From JABSQH01 sp965230015 (lineage in GTDB: Bacteria > Actinomycetota > Acidimicrobiia > Acidimicrobiales > Ilumatobacteraceae), in the NCBI GenBank assembly GCA_965230015.1, contig CBDDKF010000003.1:1-64000 (forward strand): DNA of 64,000 nt. The letters run 5' to 3'. Shown one piece after another: positions 32,423 through 41,920 of this stretch. Under the pieces are notes generated by a model. That model saw only the letters and a program-made list of their open reading frames with translations. It was not told the DNA's origin and ran no database searches. Position 1 is the first letter of the stretch; each line of letters begins with the position of its first letter. The translations under genes and the position numbers were made by a program.

Positions 32423-32577
32423 ACGTATGCAGCTAGCGACGGATTCAGGACCTCTCATGCGATGGGTAGGTGGGAGCACGGCGAGTTCGCGTTCGCTAGC
32501 TCAACCGCCCCGGCGTCGGACACGAAGGTCTGGCTGCCTGAAGTCCGGTATTCGACGCTGGAGAGAGGAACGACATC

Positions 32578-35500
32578 ATGCGGCGTAGAACCACAGCGCT
32601 CCTTATGTGCGCAGCGCTTCTCGCTCCGGCGTGTACGGGCGGCGACGATGACTCGGCGATCGACGACCAAGAGTCCGACGACGCAACTGACTCATCGGAC
32701 GGCGATCCAGCATCGGGCGGGGCGGATGAATCGGCCGTGATGCCCGTCTGCGCAGCCGTCACCTACCTCGTCGCGTGCGTTGAACAGGCCGCCCGGGCAT
32801 CAGTCCCCCTGCCGGGCCTGCTGGTCGATCTCGCGTACACCAGTGAACGTCAGCGGATCGGTAGCGGTGCTGCTGCGAACTTTCTCGAGCAAGTCGGAAT
32901 GGGCGGGTGGACGCTCAGCGGGCACCACTTCTACGACGTCGAGAACGAGGTGGCGTACTTCGGCAATGGAGACCATCGCTCGACCCCGGCGCTCGAGATT
33001 CAGTCGGGAGAGGAGTCCGGCAACCTCGCCGTCGTTGACGACGATCTCGGCGAGGTCTACGTGTTCGACGGCGACGGCCGCCACCTGCGTACTCGCCACG
33101 CCGACCTCGGCATGGTGATTGCATCCTTCGAGTACGAAGACCGGTTGCTAAGCGCGGTCGACGTACCGACCGCCGGTCGGATGGGCATCGTCCGGAATGG
33201 ATCTGCCGTCGTCGAACTCGTTGGCGCTCGGTACACGGCCACACTCTCGATCGACTCATCCGGCGGACTTGCCCGCGTGACCGACCCCGGGGGAGTCGTG
33301 ACCGAACTCGACACCGACGCCGACGACCGCATCGTCGGCTACCAGTACGGCGACCTCGGCACGTTCGAGTTCGAGTACGACGCCAACGGCTTCTTGGCGA
33401 TGTCGAGCGCACCCGATGGATCGTCGACGACGTTCGCGCGCAAGGCCGATCAGGACGGCGGCTTCACCGTTGCCATCGAGGAATCGTCCGGTGACGGCGG
33501 GACATACACGGAAGAACTCGTCGGTGGTGACCGCCTCCTTCGGTACAAGCCGGCAAGCGGTGGCGAAATCACCGAACTCATCGAGGCAGACCGTCATGAG
33601 CTCGGTGACCTCGACGGCACGGTAACCGAACTGGTGTTGTCGAGTCATCCGCTCTGGGGTCCGGCGATGATGGTGCCGGCCGAGATCGATGTGACGCTGT
33701 TATCGGGCGAGAGCTCGTCGATTGCGACTGACGTCGAATCGACTGGTGAGCTGAGTGACGGGCCGTTCGTGGGACAGGTGGTCACCACGCGTACCAGTCT
33801 GAACGATGCGGCCCCCGCGGTGACCGTTTGGGATCAGGCTGCGAGAACGCTCGGCGTGACCTCGCCTGAGGGACGGGCGTCGACGGTTCGCTTCGACGAG
33901 CTTGGCCGATCCATCGAAGCCGATGATCGCGGGGTGGCATCAACGGTCTCGTACGACGGCTCCGGTGTTCCAGAGGCAGTCACATGGGCCGATGGAGCCG
34001 GCTCACTCGACTTCGGATACGACGCAGATGGAACGATCTCGGTGTCTTCCGATGGGTTCGAACGATGGACGCGGCTCGATCGTGTCAGCCGCTCGGTGAC
34101 GACTTCGGCGCCCGGCGGAGATGACGAGGTTGGCATCAGTTTGACCGACGCCGGAAGCATGGCGGAGGTGGCACTGCCCGGCGGTGCGACGCGGCAAGTG
34201 ACCTACGACGACCAGGAGCGACCCACGTCGCTTGCCTTTGGTCCAGAAGACCCGACCATCTCGTGGACATACGATGACCAGGGCATCTCAACGATGACCG
34301 ATGGAGAGACCAGCTTGACAATTGGCCGTGATCCCTTGGCCCGTCCGGTCTCCATCAGCTCTGGAGACGTCGACCTTCGAGAGTTCGGCTACGACGATGA
34401 AGGCTGGCTCTCTTCGTCGTCCTCTTCTGATCTCACGGTCAGGTATCCCGAGCCGTGGAACTCCACCGGCCCGATCGAACTGTCCGGAGCGGTTGACACC
34501 ACGATCGAATACTCACTCGACGAGGATCTCGCAGTCTCCTCGGTCATGGTAGGGGGCGCTGCACCGACGGAGATCGACTACGACGCCGACGGGTTACCCG
34601 TCCGCATCGGTGCGGCCGAGATCGACCGGGATTCGGCGACGGGACTGGTGACCGAGATTCGCCTCGACGACGTGGCCGAGGTCCGCGAATACGACGCCCA
34701 AGGCGCCCTGAGCTCGCGAACCGTCACCTTTGGAGGCGAGGTCGTCATTGACCTTACGATCGAGCGGGATGCACTCGGACGGGTCATCAGCGTCGTTGAG
34801 ATGGTCGAGGGCGAATCACGAACGACCGAATACAGCTACGACGTCTCCGGCCAACTGGCCGCCGAGACGACCGACGGCGCGACCACGACCTACCGCTACG
34901 ACGACCGTGGAAATCTGACCGAGATCGTCCGTGATTCCGCATCACGAGCGATCGAGTACGACGACGCGGACCGCATCGTTTCGGTCGACGCCAGTCCGAT
35001 CGCCTCGGACGCGTCGGGTCGGCCGACTCGCCTTCCCTCGACAGAAGCACTTTCTTATGACGAGTTCGGCAACCTCTCTTCGACTGGCGCCGATACTCGA
35101 CAGCGCTTGTATGACCCATTCGGACGACTCGTCGGAGTGGAGGGCCAGTCGAGAGATGTACTTGTCTACGGAGGCGGTTACCAGGCACTCGCCCGAGTGA
35201 TCGACGGGGACGTCACACAGCGTTTTGCGTACGTCGATGGGGAACTCGCCCCCAACTACGTGGAGGAGGCTGACCGGCGGATGCTCGTCGTACGCGATCA
35301 CGGGCATACACCGCAGTGGGTCGTCGATGCCGCGACCGGTGAGATCATCAGCTCCGCAACCTACTCGGCGTTCGGTGCTGTGAACTCGAGGACCGGAGAC
35401 GAAAACGTCCTCCCGTTCGGCTTCCACGGTGGCACGACGTTCGGTGACGACGACGTCATCCGCTTCGGCGCACGCGATTACATCTCCGCCGTTGGCCGCT

Positions 35501-38500
35501 TCCTGCAATTGGATCCGATCTACTACGGCAGCGAAGAGATGAACTTGTACCGCTTCGCAGCGAACGATCCGGTGAACCTGTGGGACCCCACAGGGTTGAA
35601 TCCGACACTTCGAGCTTTGGTCTTGTGCTTAACCGCAGTCGCCTGTGACGCCTGGGCAGCCAAAACGGTTGAGCAAACCGATCTCTTCCCCGACCAAGCT
35701 ACGCCGACCATGACGTATGGGAAGCGACGCAGGACTGGCGAGGTCCGACTCGACCCTCTCGGACGCCCGATTCAGCCGACGCCACCGCGTCCCCCGTCTG
35801 GTCTGATCCCTGGTGCTGGCCCAGATCCGATGAAGGGAGGTCGTCGACCGCACTTCCCCCGTGGTGTCTTCCCGGGCGACGATCTCATCCCGAGACAACC
35901 GACGCGGTACCACGGTCGGACGCCACGGGCGTTGCCGCAAATCCCTGGTGGTGTGATGCCGCCTTCTCGGAGCAGTCTGTTAGCTCTCGCCGCGCCGGGT
36001 GGCGGAGCAGCCTGGTACCAAGAACTCCAGGAATGGGCTGCGTCGATTGCCGACGTGATTTCTGACCTACTCGACGGTCTCGCACCTGGCACCGATGATG
36101 GTGACGACCAGCAAGATGAGAGTTCAGCGTCGAAGAGCAGGCTCGAGTGTCTCGAAGACCCCGGCTGCGATCTGGACGCCCACCGGACGACGACGTACGG
36201 GCATCCGAACATCCGCACGTGGGATCGCGTGACGTACTCCTTCCATGGCGCTGGTGACTATCTCCTCGCCTCCGATCGCGAGGGGTGGGACGTCCACGTT
36301 CGGTTCAGTCGGATCGCAAACATGCGTCGCGTCTCGTTCGTGCGAGCGGTGGCGGTCCGCGTCGGCGAGCAGACAATCAGTGTGGGCGATGCGCCCGATC
36401 TCACTGCGTGGGATCCCGCAGAACTTCAGGTCGACGGCGAGGTCGTCGACCTGAATGCAGGAGAGGTTTACGCTCTCGACGCAGGAGAGATCTTGTTCAC
36501 CGGCAACAGCTGGGTCATCGTCGACGACCGCGAACGAGCGCTGATCGTGGGCGATCAGATCGGAGATGCGTACACACTCCGGCTCCCGACCTGGGAACTG
36601 TGGGATCAGGTTGTTGGCCTTTCCGGGACGCCGGATGGAGATCCGGCCAACGACATTAGAGCTGCTGATGGCAGGCCGATCGATCCGGCGCTGTTCGACG
36701 AGCTGTACAACGTGTTCGGGGCGTCGTGGTTGGTCGCGCCGGAAGAGTCGCTGTTCGAGACGCCGCTCGATCCGGTCGATGAGGATCCGATCTTCCCCGA
36801 GGCGAACCTGCTGCTGTCCGACTTCGACGAGGAGATCAGGCGTCAGGCCGAGGCGACCTGCCGGGAGGCCGGCAACGAACCCGGGAGTGGCCTGAACGAG
36901 TGCATGTTCGACCTCGTGCTCACCGGCGACGCTCGGTGGGCTGAGGCGATGGGTCCGATCGCGCAACTCACTCGATCGGGCGTTCATTGGCGGCTGATCG
37001 ATCCGCGCATCGACGACGATCAGGAGATCGAGCTCGGTCAGGTCGTCGACGACGAGTTGGAGACCACGGGTGCGCATCGTTACCGGTTCACCGCCGAAGC
37101 CGGAGACCGTGTCGTGCTCCGCCTCACAGATCCGTGTGGTGATGCGACCCCGACGACCCTGGTCGCCGGGTTCGTTGGGCCCGATGGGCTCGTCACCGAG
37201 TCGATTTCGCTCACCGACTGCGGCGACTCGAAACCGTTGCTGGTTGAAGACGCCGGGGAGTTCGCCTTGCTCGTGACCGACGAACAAGGACTGTCGACGT
37301 CGTTCGCGTTCCAGCTCGTGGCAGCGACCGACCAGGACAAGGGCGAGATCGAGATCGGCGAGATGATCAGTGACGAGTTCGCCGCCCGCAGCGATGTCCA
37401 CGCTTGGATCGTCGACGCCGGCGATGCCGACGCGGTTTCGGTCAACGCGCTCGACGTGCCGTGCGACGCCACCTGGTTGCTGGAGCGCGATGGTGAGCCG
37501 GTTTGGTCGGACGATGGGTGTGTCACGTCGCCGCCACTTCCGACCGGCGGCGAGATGCGGTTGTTGCTGATTGCCGACTTCGGCGGCCCGTACGAGTTCG
37601 AGTTGTTCGCCGTTCCGCCGCCGGTAGAAGCCGATCTGCCCGATGACGGCGCCGTCACCGGCGAGATCGCCGAACCGGGTGGTTCGGCGGTGTACTTCGT
37701 CGAGATCGACGATGGCCGTCTGATCCAGATCTTCTCCGATACCGACGACTGCGATCTCGGGCGGGTCTTCCTGGACGCTCCGTCGGGTGACGTCTTCCAG
37801 GGTAGGGATCTGTGTCGTGACTCCGGCCCGTACGGTCTGCCCGAGACCGGCCGATGGGGCGTTCGTGTCGATCCTCCCGGCGACGTCACCGGTGACTACG
37901 CGTTCCGCGTCGCCGTCATCGACGACACCCGATCGGGCGGCGAGGCTGCCATTGGGGAGCGGGTCGAGGGCACCATCGCCAGCCCGGGCGAGTCGGTGTC
38001 GTTCGAACTGGATGCGGCGCCCGGTGATCAGTTCCAGGTCGTGGCTGGCAACACCGAGTGTGGCTTGTCGGATTTGATCCTCGAGGGAACGGATGGTTCG
38101 TTCTACTACTTCGATGATCTGTGCGAGGACCACGTGATCCGGGTGAACGATTCCGGGGTTGTCCGTCTCGTCGTCGATCCGGACAGCGACCAGACGGGTC
38201 CGTTCAGCTTCCAGCTGGTTCCGGTCGTCACGATGCGCAGCGACTTTTCGTTCGGCGAGGTGCTTCAGGGCTCGATCGACACGGTCGGCGGGCGATACGT
38301 GTTCCCGATCACCGTGCCGGACGGCGGCATCACGATGCAGATCGTCGAGACCGGTACCGAGTGTGGGTTCTCCCAGCTGTACTGGGCGCCGCCCGGCGCG
38401 ACCAGGTTCCAGTACCAAGCGGAGCTCTGTGAGGACCACGTCATCTCGATCGATGACGCGGGCGAGTACGAGCTCATCGTCGACCCAAGTGGCCTACAGA

Positions 38501-38844
38501 CCGGCCGCTTCAGCTTCCGGGCATTCGAGATCGTGGAACCCACGCCGGTCCCGGTGCAGCTCGGGTCGCAGGTGCGAGGATCGCTCGACACACCGGGCGA
38601 GTACGCGGTCTACACGTTCACCACGACGGTCGACGATGCCGAATTCGAGTTCGTCAGCGGAACCGACGATTGCGACTTCTCGCAGGCGTTCTACCGGCCC
38701 GCCGAGGGTGGTGGTCTGCGGTACTGGGGCAACCTGTGCGAAGACCACGTCATCCGGGTCGACGAGGCCGGTGAGTGGGCCATCGTCATCGACCCCGGCG
38801 ACGCGCGCACCGGCGACTTCGCCTTCACGCTGCGACCGGCATGA
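32578..38844 (+). CDS. RHS/YD-repeat lipoprotein with VWD domain and tandem C-terminal beta-repeats
   Basis: 2088 residues; ATG 32578 follows GAGAGAGGAA. A lipoprotein signal (MRRRTTALLMCAALLAPAC) and an acidic linker lead to a long YD-repeat shell (for example YEYDAQGALSSR and YRYDDRGNLTEI types, about residues 200-900). The RHS core ends with RFLQLDPIYY and NLYRFAANDPVNLWDPTGL near 1004. Instead of a variable toxin there is a Pro-rich linker, a VWD-like domain (GHPNIRTWDRVTYSFHGAGDY to LSGTPDGDPANDIRAADG, about 1200-1395) and six repeats of 90-100 residues, each ending like C-EDHVI-x8-G-x8-VDP-x5-G-x-F-x-F. This predicts a surface-tethered adhesive or carrier protein. It overlaps the haloperoxidase gene by 4 nt. 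Confidence 0.88.
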   Translation: MRRRTTALLMCAALLAPACTGGDDDSAIDDQESDDATDSSDGDPASGGADESAVMPVCAAVTYLVACVEQAARASVPLPGLLVDLAYTSERQRIGSGAAANFLEQVGMGGWTLSGHHFYDVENEVAYFGNGDHRSTPALEIQSGEESGNLAVVDDDLGEVYVFDGDGRHLRTRHADLGMVIASFEYEDRLLSAVDVPTAGRMGIVRNGSAVVELVGARYTATLSIDSSGGLARVTDPGGVVTELDTDADDRIVGYQYGDLGTFEFEYDANGFLAMSSAPDGSSTTFARKADQDGGFTVAIEESSGDGGTYTEELVGGDRLLRYKPASGGEITELIEADRHELGDLDGTVTELVLSSHPLWGPAMMVPAEIDVTLLSGESSSIATDVESTGELSDGPFVGQVVTTRTSLNDAAPAVTVWDQAARTLGVTSPEGRASTVRFDELGRSIEADDRGVASTVSYDGSGVPEAVTWADGAGSLDFGYDADGTISVSSDGFERWTRLDRVSRSVTTSAPGGDDEVGISLTDAGSMAEVALPGGATRQVTYDDQERPTSLAFGPEDPTISWTYDDQGISTMTDGETSLTIGRDPLARPVSISSGDVDLREFGYDDEGWLSSSSSSDLTVRYPEPWNSTGPIELSGAVDTTIEYSLDEDLAVSSVMVGGAAPTEIDYDADGLPVRIGAAEIDRDSATGLVTEIRLDDVAEVREYDAQGALSSRTVTFGGEVVIDLTIERDALGRVISVVEMVEGESRTTEYSYDVSGQLAAETTDGATTTYRYDDRGNLTEIVRDSASRAIEYDDADRIVSVDASPIASDASGRPTRLPSTEALSYDEFGNLSSTGADTRQRLYDPFGRLVGVEGQSRDVLVYGGGYQALARVIDGDVTQRFAYVDGELAPNYVEEADRRMLVVRDHGHTPQWVVDAATGEIISSATYSAFGAVNSRTGDENVLPFGFHGGTTFGDDDVIRFGARDYISAVGRFLQLDPIYYGSEEMNLYRFAANDPVNLWDPTGLNPTLRALVLCLTAVACDAWAAKTVEQTDLFPDQATPTMTYGKRRRTGEVRLDPLGRPIQPTPPRPPSGLIPGAGPDPMKGGRRPHFPRGVFPGDDLIPRQPTRYHGRTPRALPQIPGGVMPPSRSSLLALAAPGGGAAWYQELQEWAASIADVISDLLDGLAPGTDDGDDQQDESSASKSRLECLEDPGCDLDAHRTTTYGHPNIRTWDRVTYSFHGAGDYLLASDREGWDVHVRFSRIANMRRVSFVRAVAVRVGEQTISVGDAPDLTAWDPAELQVDGEVVDLNAGEVYALDAGEILFTGNSWVIVDDRERALIVGDQIGDAYTLRLPTWELWDQVVGLSGTPDGDPANDIRAADGRPIDPALFDELYNVFGASWLVAPEESLFETPLDPVDEDPIFPEANLLLSDFDEEIRRQAEATCREAGNEPGSGLNECMFDLVLTGDARWAEAMGPIAQLTRSGVHWRLIDPRIDDDQEIELGQVVDDELETTGAHRYRFTAEAGDRVVLRLTDPCGDATPTTLVAGFVGPDGLVTESISLTDCGDSKPLLVEDAGEFALLVTDEQGLSTSFAFQLVAATDQDKGEIEIGEMISDEFAARSDVHAWIVDAGDADAVSVNALDVPCDATWLLERDGEPVWSDDGCVTSPPLPTGGEMRLLLIADFGGPYEFELFAVPPPVEADLPDDGAVTGEIAEPGGSAVYFVEIDDGRLIQIFSDTDDCDLGRVFLDAPSGDVFQGRDLCRDSGPYGLPETGRWGVRVDPPGDVTGDYAFRVAVIDDTRSGGEAAIGERVEGTIASPGESVSFELDAAPGDQFQVVAGNTECGLSDLILEGTDGSFYYFDDLCEDHVIRVNDSGVVRLVVDPDSDQTGPFSFQLVPVVTMRSDFSFGEVLQGSIDTVGGRYVFPITVPDGGITMQIVETGTECGFSQLYWAPPGATRFQYQAELCEDHVISIDDAGEYELIVDPSGLQTGRFSFRAFEIVEPTPVPVQLGSQVRGSLDTPGEYAVYTFTTTVDDAEFEFVSGTDDCDFSQAFYRPAEGGGLRYWGNLCEDHVIRVDEAGEWAIVIDPGDARTGDFAFTLRPA

Positions 38845-40364
38845 CCGAGCACGAGTCGCACTGGACACGGCGTCGCTTTCTCAGCGTCGTGCCGCTGGGC
38901 TCGGCCGCTGCCTTAGCGGTCGGCCCTGGCAGGCGTGCTGCGGCTGTGTTTGTGGACGATCGTGCGGAGCTCGATCTCGACCACGGAAACGCAGCCATCG
39001 ACGTCGTGATCCCGTGGGTCATCCCCGTCATCGAGGAGACGATCACGCGCGGTGCGGCAACGATGATCCTGCGCGTCACCACCTTGCTGTCGCAGGCGTG
39101 GTTCGACGCCATCGCCCCGTTCCATCCCACGGCCGTCGGGATCAGCTCCCGGCTCGGCCGGCTCGACCACCTCGCATCCACCCGGCTCAGGAACGCCGCA
39201 GTGATCGCCGCCAGCGTGCCCGCGCTCGATAGCCTCTTCCCCGACCATCGCGTGACATGGCTGCACATGGAACGTCGCGGGCTTGCTTCCGCTGACGTTC
39301 GTGATCGGGTAGCCATCGAACTCGGTCGCCGGGCCGGCCAGGCAGTCGTCGCTGACCGGTCGAGGGACGGCACGAACCAACTCGGTGACGCCGACGGACG
39401 ATCCAGCCACCTGCGTCCGTACGAGGACACAACCAGCTATTCACCCGTCAACCCGCCGCAGGAGCTGAGGGACCCGAGTCGATGGCAGCCGCTCACCTCC
39501 ATCGCCGCGCAGGGGTCATTCCGATCCCAAACGTTCGTCACGCCACAGCTGGCGAGGACTCGGCCCTACTCGTTCGACCACCCCGACGAGTTCGACGTGC
39601 CGGCTCCGGCAAACAGCTCGTGGCAGGCGAACCCGGACGGATACCGAATGCAGGCCTCGGACGTCCTGAACGTATCGCGACGGCTCAGCGATCGGCAGAA
39701 GCTTGCGGCGGAGCTCTTCGACGACAAGATCGAAGCGCTCGGAGTGACCGCGCTCCACGTGGCTCGGCGACACCGATTCGACGTGCAGCAGTTCGTCGAG
39801 TACGACTTCCTGGTCAACGCCGCAGCTTTCGACGCGTCGATCGCCGTTTGGCATCACAAGCGACGGTTCGACGCTGTGCGCCCGACTACGGCGATCCGGT
39901 TCCTGCACGCCGGGGAGATGGTGGACGCGTGGGCAGGTCCAGGGCGGGGCGCGGCGGAGCAGCCGGGAGAGTTCTGGGAGAGCTACCTCCCGACGGCCGA
40001 CCATCCGGAGTATCCGTCGGCCTCGACAGCGATGTGTCATGCCCATGCGGTTGCCAGCCGAACTTGGCTCGGGAGCGACGCGCTCGAATGGTCGGTGCGG
40101 CGCAGGGCGGGCGAGTCTCGAATCGAACCCGGCATCGTGCCGGCCCGCGAGCTCGAGCTGTGGTTCGACACGTGGACGGATTTCGCTGAGACCTGTGGAA
40201 CGAGCCGTGTCTGGGGCGGCGTCCACTTCCCGGACGCAGTGGTCGCCGGAGAGAACGTCGGATCTGCGGTTGCGGAGCGGGCAGTCGAGCTGGTCCGTGA
40301 CCACCTCGCAGGTCGAGCGCGCCGACCAGTTTCCGCGGAGCATGGCAGCACGGCGCTGCGATGA
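38841..40364 (+). CDS. Tat-exported vanadium-dependent haloperoxidase / PAP2-like protein
   Basis: 507 residues from ATG 38841 (ATGA overlap). A twin-arginine signal, TRRRFLSVVPLGSAAALAV, gives periplasmic or extracellular export. The vanadate/phosphate site of the PAP2-haloperoxidase superfamily is visible as KRRFDAVRPTTAIRF (K-x6-R-P, about residue 339), HPEYPSASTAMCHAHA (PSGH region, here PSAS with a nearby His, about 392) and TSRVWGGVHFPDAVVAGENVG (S-R-x5-H, about 455). Enzymes with this layout oxidise halides with peroxide or act as phosphatases; the altered PSGH leaves the activity open. Coupling to the RHS lipoprotein is unusual and suggests a joint surface function. Confidence 0.82.
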   Translation: MTEHESHWTRRRFLSVVPLGSAAALAVGPGRRAAAVFVDDRAELDLDHGNAAIDVVIPWVIPVIEETITRGAATMILRVTTLLSQAWFDAIAPFHPTAVGISSRLGRLDHLASTRLRNAAVIAASVPALDSLFPDHRVTWLHMERRGLASADVRDRVAIELGRRAGQAVVADRSRDGTNQLGDADGRSSHLRPYEDTTSYSPVNPPQELRDPSRWQPLTSIAAQGSFRSQTFVTPQLARTRPYSFDHPDEFDVPAPANSSWQANPDGYRMQASDVLNVSRRLSDRQKLAAELFDDKIEALGVTALHVARRHRFDVQQFVEYDFLVNAAAFDASIAVWHHKRRFDAVRPTTAIRFLHAGEMVDAWAGPGRGAAEQPGEFWESYLPTADHPEYPSASTAMCHAHAVASRTWLGSDALEWSVRRRAGESRIEPGIVPARELELWFDTWTDFAETCGTSRVWGGVHFPDAVVAGENVGSAVAERAVELVRDHLAGRARRPVSAEHGSTALR

Positions 40365-40475
40365 CAGGTGCAGCGGAGGGGTGAGAACCCAACCGGGCGG
40401 ATTTGCGGTCCCAAGCTCTCGTCAGGTGGTCGCACGCACAGTCCGTAGAGTCGGAGCCCAGGAGAGTCCGAGATC

Positions 40476-40820
40476 GTGGAAGAGTCGAACAGGTGGAAGA
40501 CCGTCATCGACCTCGACGGGTGGGTACTGACGATTCTCCTCCCTCACGACTACGCGTTGATCACCGACTTCGAGTTGGTCGCTCCGTCCGGCGAGCGCTA
40601 TCTGGGAAGTGCGGGCACTCCGGAGATGGTGCGCCAACTGCTCGACGGGGACGATCCGTGGAACGATCCGTTCTGGATGAGTGATCTGGTCATGGTCCGC
40701 GAGCTGAGCGAGGCGAGCATTGTGTCTGCGGTGAGAACGTTGATCAGCCGGGACGAGGTCAGGCGGGCGCTTGATCGTGCTGAGGACACCGGTGAATCCG
40801 ACGAGTTGGACACGGCGTGA
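40476..40820 (+). CDS. hypothetical protein (114 aa), possible immunity-type
   Basis: GTG 40476 preceded by AGGAGAG. Acidic (RWKTVIDLDGWVLTILLPHDY, GDDPWNDPFWMSDLVMVRE) with alternating strands and helices. Small acidic single-domain proteins directly after RHS loci are often immunity proteins; no specific family was recognised. No signal peptide, so cytosolic. Confidence 0.5.
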   Translation: MEESNRWKTVIDLDGWVLTILLPHDYALITDFELVAPSGERYLGSAGTPEMVRQLLDGDDPWNDPFWMSDLVMVRELSEASIVSAVRTLISRDEVRRALDRAEDTGESDELDTA

Positions 40821-40868
40821 GCGGCGCTTCATTGCAGCGACACGAGGTCACTTGCCAATCGTGAAGGC

Positions 40869-41579
40869 GTGCGGCAACCTGCGAGAGTGTCTGAGACCGA
40901 GACCGCTCTGCGTTGCCGTGACGGGCGCTGGGAGCTCCCGATCGTCGGGGCGACGGTGACACAGATCCGCGTCGATTTCGCATTGGGTCTCATCGCGCAG
41001 CGCGGCGCCGGTGATGGCGTCTCGTGCGAGGTGCGGATCAGCAGCCCATTTCGATTCGACACAGGCACGGGCTCGCTGGCGATCGACCCGGAACGGACCG
41101 AGCAGCTCGCCCCGCTGATCGCGCTCCACAAGGGCGTTGTCGAGCAAGCGTTCGCACTCGACGACGGCCATCTCGAACTCCGCTTCGAGAGGGATCGGAC
41201 GATCGGCGTGCCGCCTGACCCGCGCTACGAGGCGTGGGGTCTGACCGTGACGAACCGGTCCGAGAACTGGTCGACGGGATTGGTGTGTCTCCCGGGTTCC
41301 GGGGTTGCCGAATTCGAGACGTCGCCGAGTACCGCACCGGCGCTCGCTGCTCGAATCACGATCGTGCACACCCGGACAGGAATGCTGCTGACGAAGGAAG
41401 AGTTTCGGAACTGGCGCGAGATCCAGCACCGCTTCGACAACTACATCGCCTCGCTCGGCCCGTTCGCTCCTCCGGAGCTGTTCGGCTACCTCGCGGTCGA
41501 GTACCCGACGGATCCACCGTTCGCCCGCGAGGCGATCAACGAGTTCCTGCACAGCGATCAAACGCAGCTCTGGGCATGA
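40869..41579 (+). CDS. DUF6188-like protein with extended C-terminus
   Basis: 236 residues. Residues about 20-130 (LPIVGATVTQIRVDFALGL, LAPLIALHKGVVEQAFALDDG, LELRFERDRTIGVPPDPRYEA, WGLTVT) fit the DUF6188 pattern, a small family often found beside polymorphic-toxin genes. The remaining 100 residues (TRTGMLLTKEEFRNWREIQ, FGYLAVEYPTDPPFAREAI) are not part of that family as I know it, so this may be a fusion. The start could be further upstream or downstream. The stop overlaps the next gene (ATGA). Confidence 0.6.
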   Translation: MRQPARVSETETALRCRDGRWELPIVGATVTQIRVDFALGLIAQRGAGDGVSCEVRISSPFRFDTGTGSLAIDPERTEQLAPLIALHKGVVEQAFALDDGHLELRFERDRTIGVPPDPRYEAWGLTVTNRSENWSTGLVCLPGSGVAEFETSPSTAPALAARITIVHTRTGMLLTKEEFRNWREIQHRFDNYIASLGPFAPPELFGYLAVEYPTDPPFAREAINEFLHSDQTQLWA

Positions 41580-41920
41580 CACGCCACGAACACGGGCCGA
41601 TGATCATGCATCCGGTACTCAACGACACCAAGTGGGACGAGGTCCGGCTCGCAATGCACGAGTTGGAGTCGATCGTGAGATGGCGGACCCGCGATCGGCA
41701 CTCGGGCTTTGTCAGTGACTGGGATGCCGATTGGCATTACCACTTCCGAGTTGGAGGGTACGACGCGATCGAATGGGTGGAGATCCGGGCCGACAACCCG
41801 GATCACCGACCAGAGATTTTGCAGGTTCTGCGACGCATCGGCGTACCGGGCCGAGTCGACGAGGTGAGCATCACCGTCTACGGCTACGTCCCGCACGGCC
41901 AGAGCGTCGACCGGTTGTAG
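41576..41920 (+). CDS. small immunity-like protein (DUF6678 type)
   Basis: 114 residues from ATG 41576, overlapping the previous stop. LNDTKWDEVRLAMHELESI, SGFVSDWDADWHYHFRVGGYDAIEWVEI and PGRVDEVSITVYGY match the pattern of a small immunity-type family I associate with DUF6678. It is cytosolic and acidic. Together with the DUF6188-like gene it suggests that the RHS locus once carried, or still carries, exchangeable toxin-immunity cargo. Confidence 0.6.
   Translation: MTRHEHGPMIMHPVLNDTKWDEVRLAMHELESIVRWRTRDRHSGFVSDWDADWHYHFRVGGYDAIEWVEIRADNPDHRPEILQVLRRIGVPGRVDEVSITVYGYVPHGQSVDRL

Noticed and set aside
32915..33412. Arg-rich minus-strand frame in the RHS gene
   Set aside because: Reverse-complement of Asp- and Tyr-rich YD repeats; not a protein.
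36124..38439. 771-codon open frame on the minus strand
   Set aside because: Antisense to the RHS protein, whose domains and repeats are unambiguous. The repeats on the coding strand create the matching pattern.
39482..40189. Arg-rich plus-strand frame inside the haloperoxidase gene
   Set aside because: Out-of-frame shadow; the vanadate-site motifs are in the 38841 frame.
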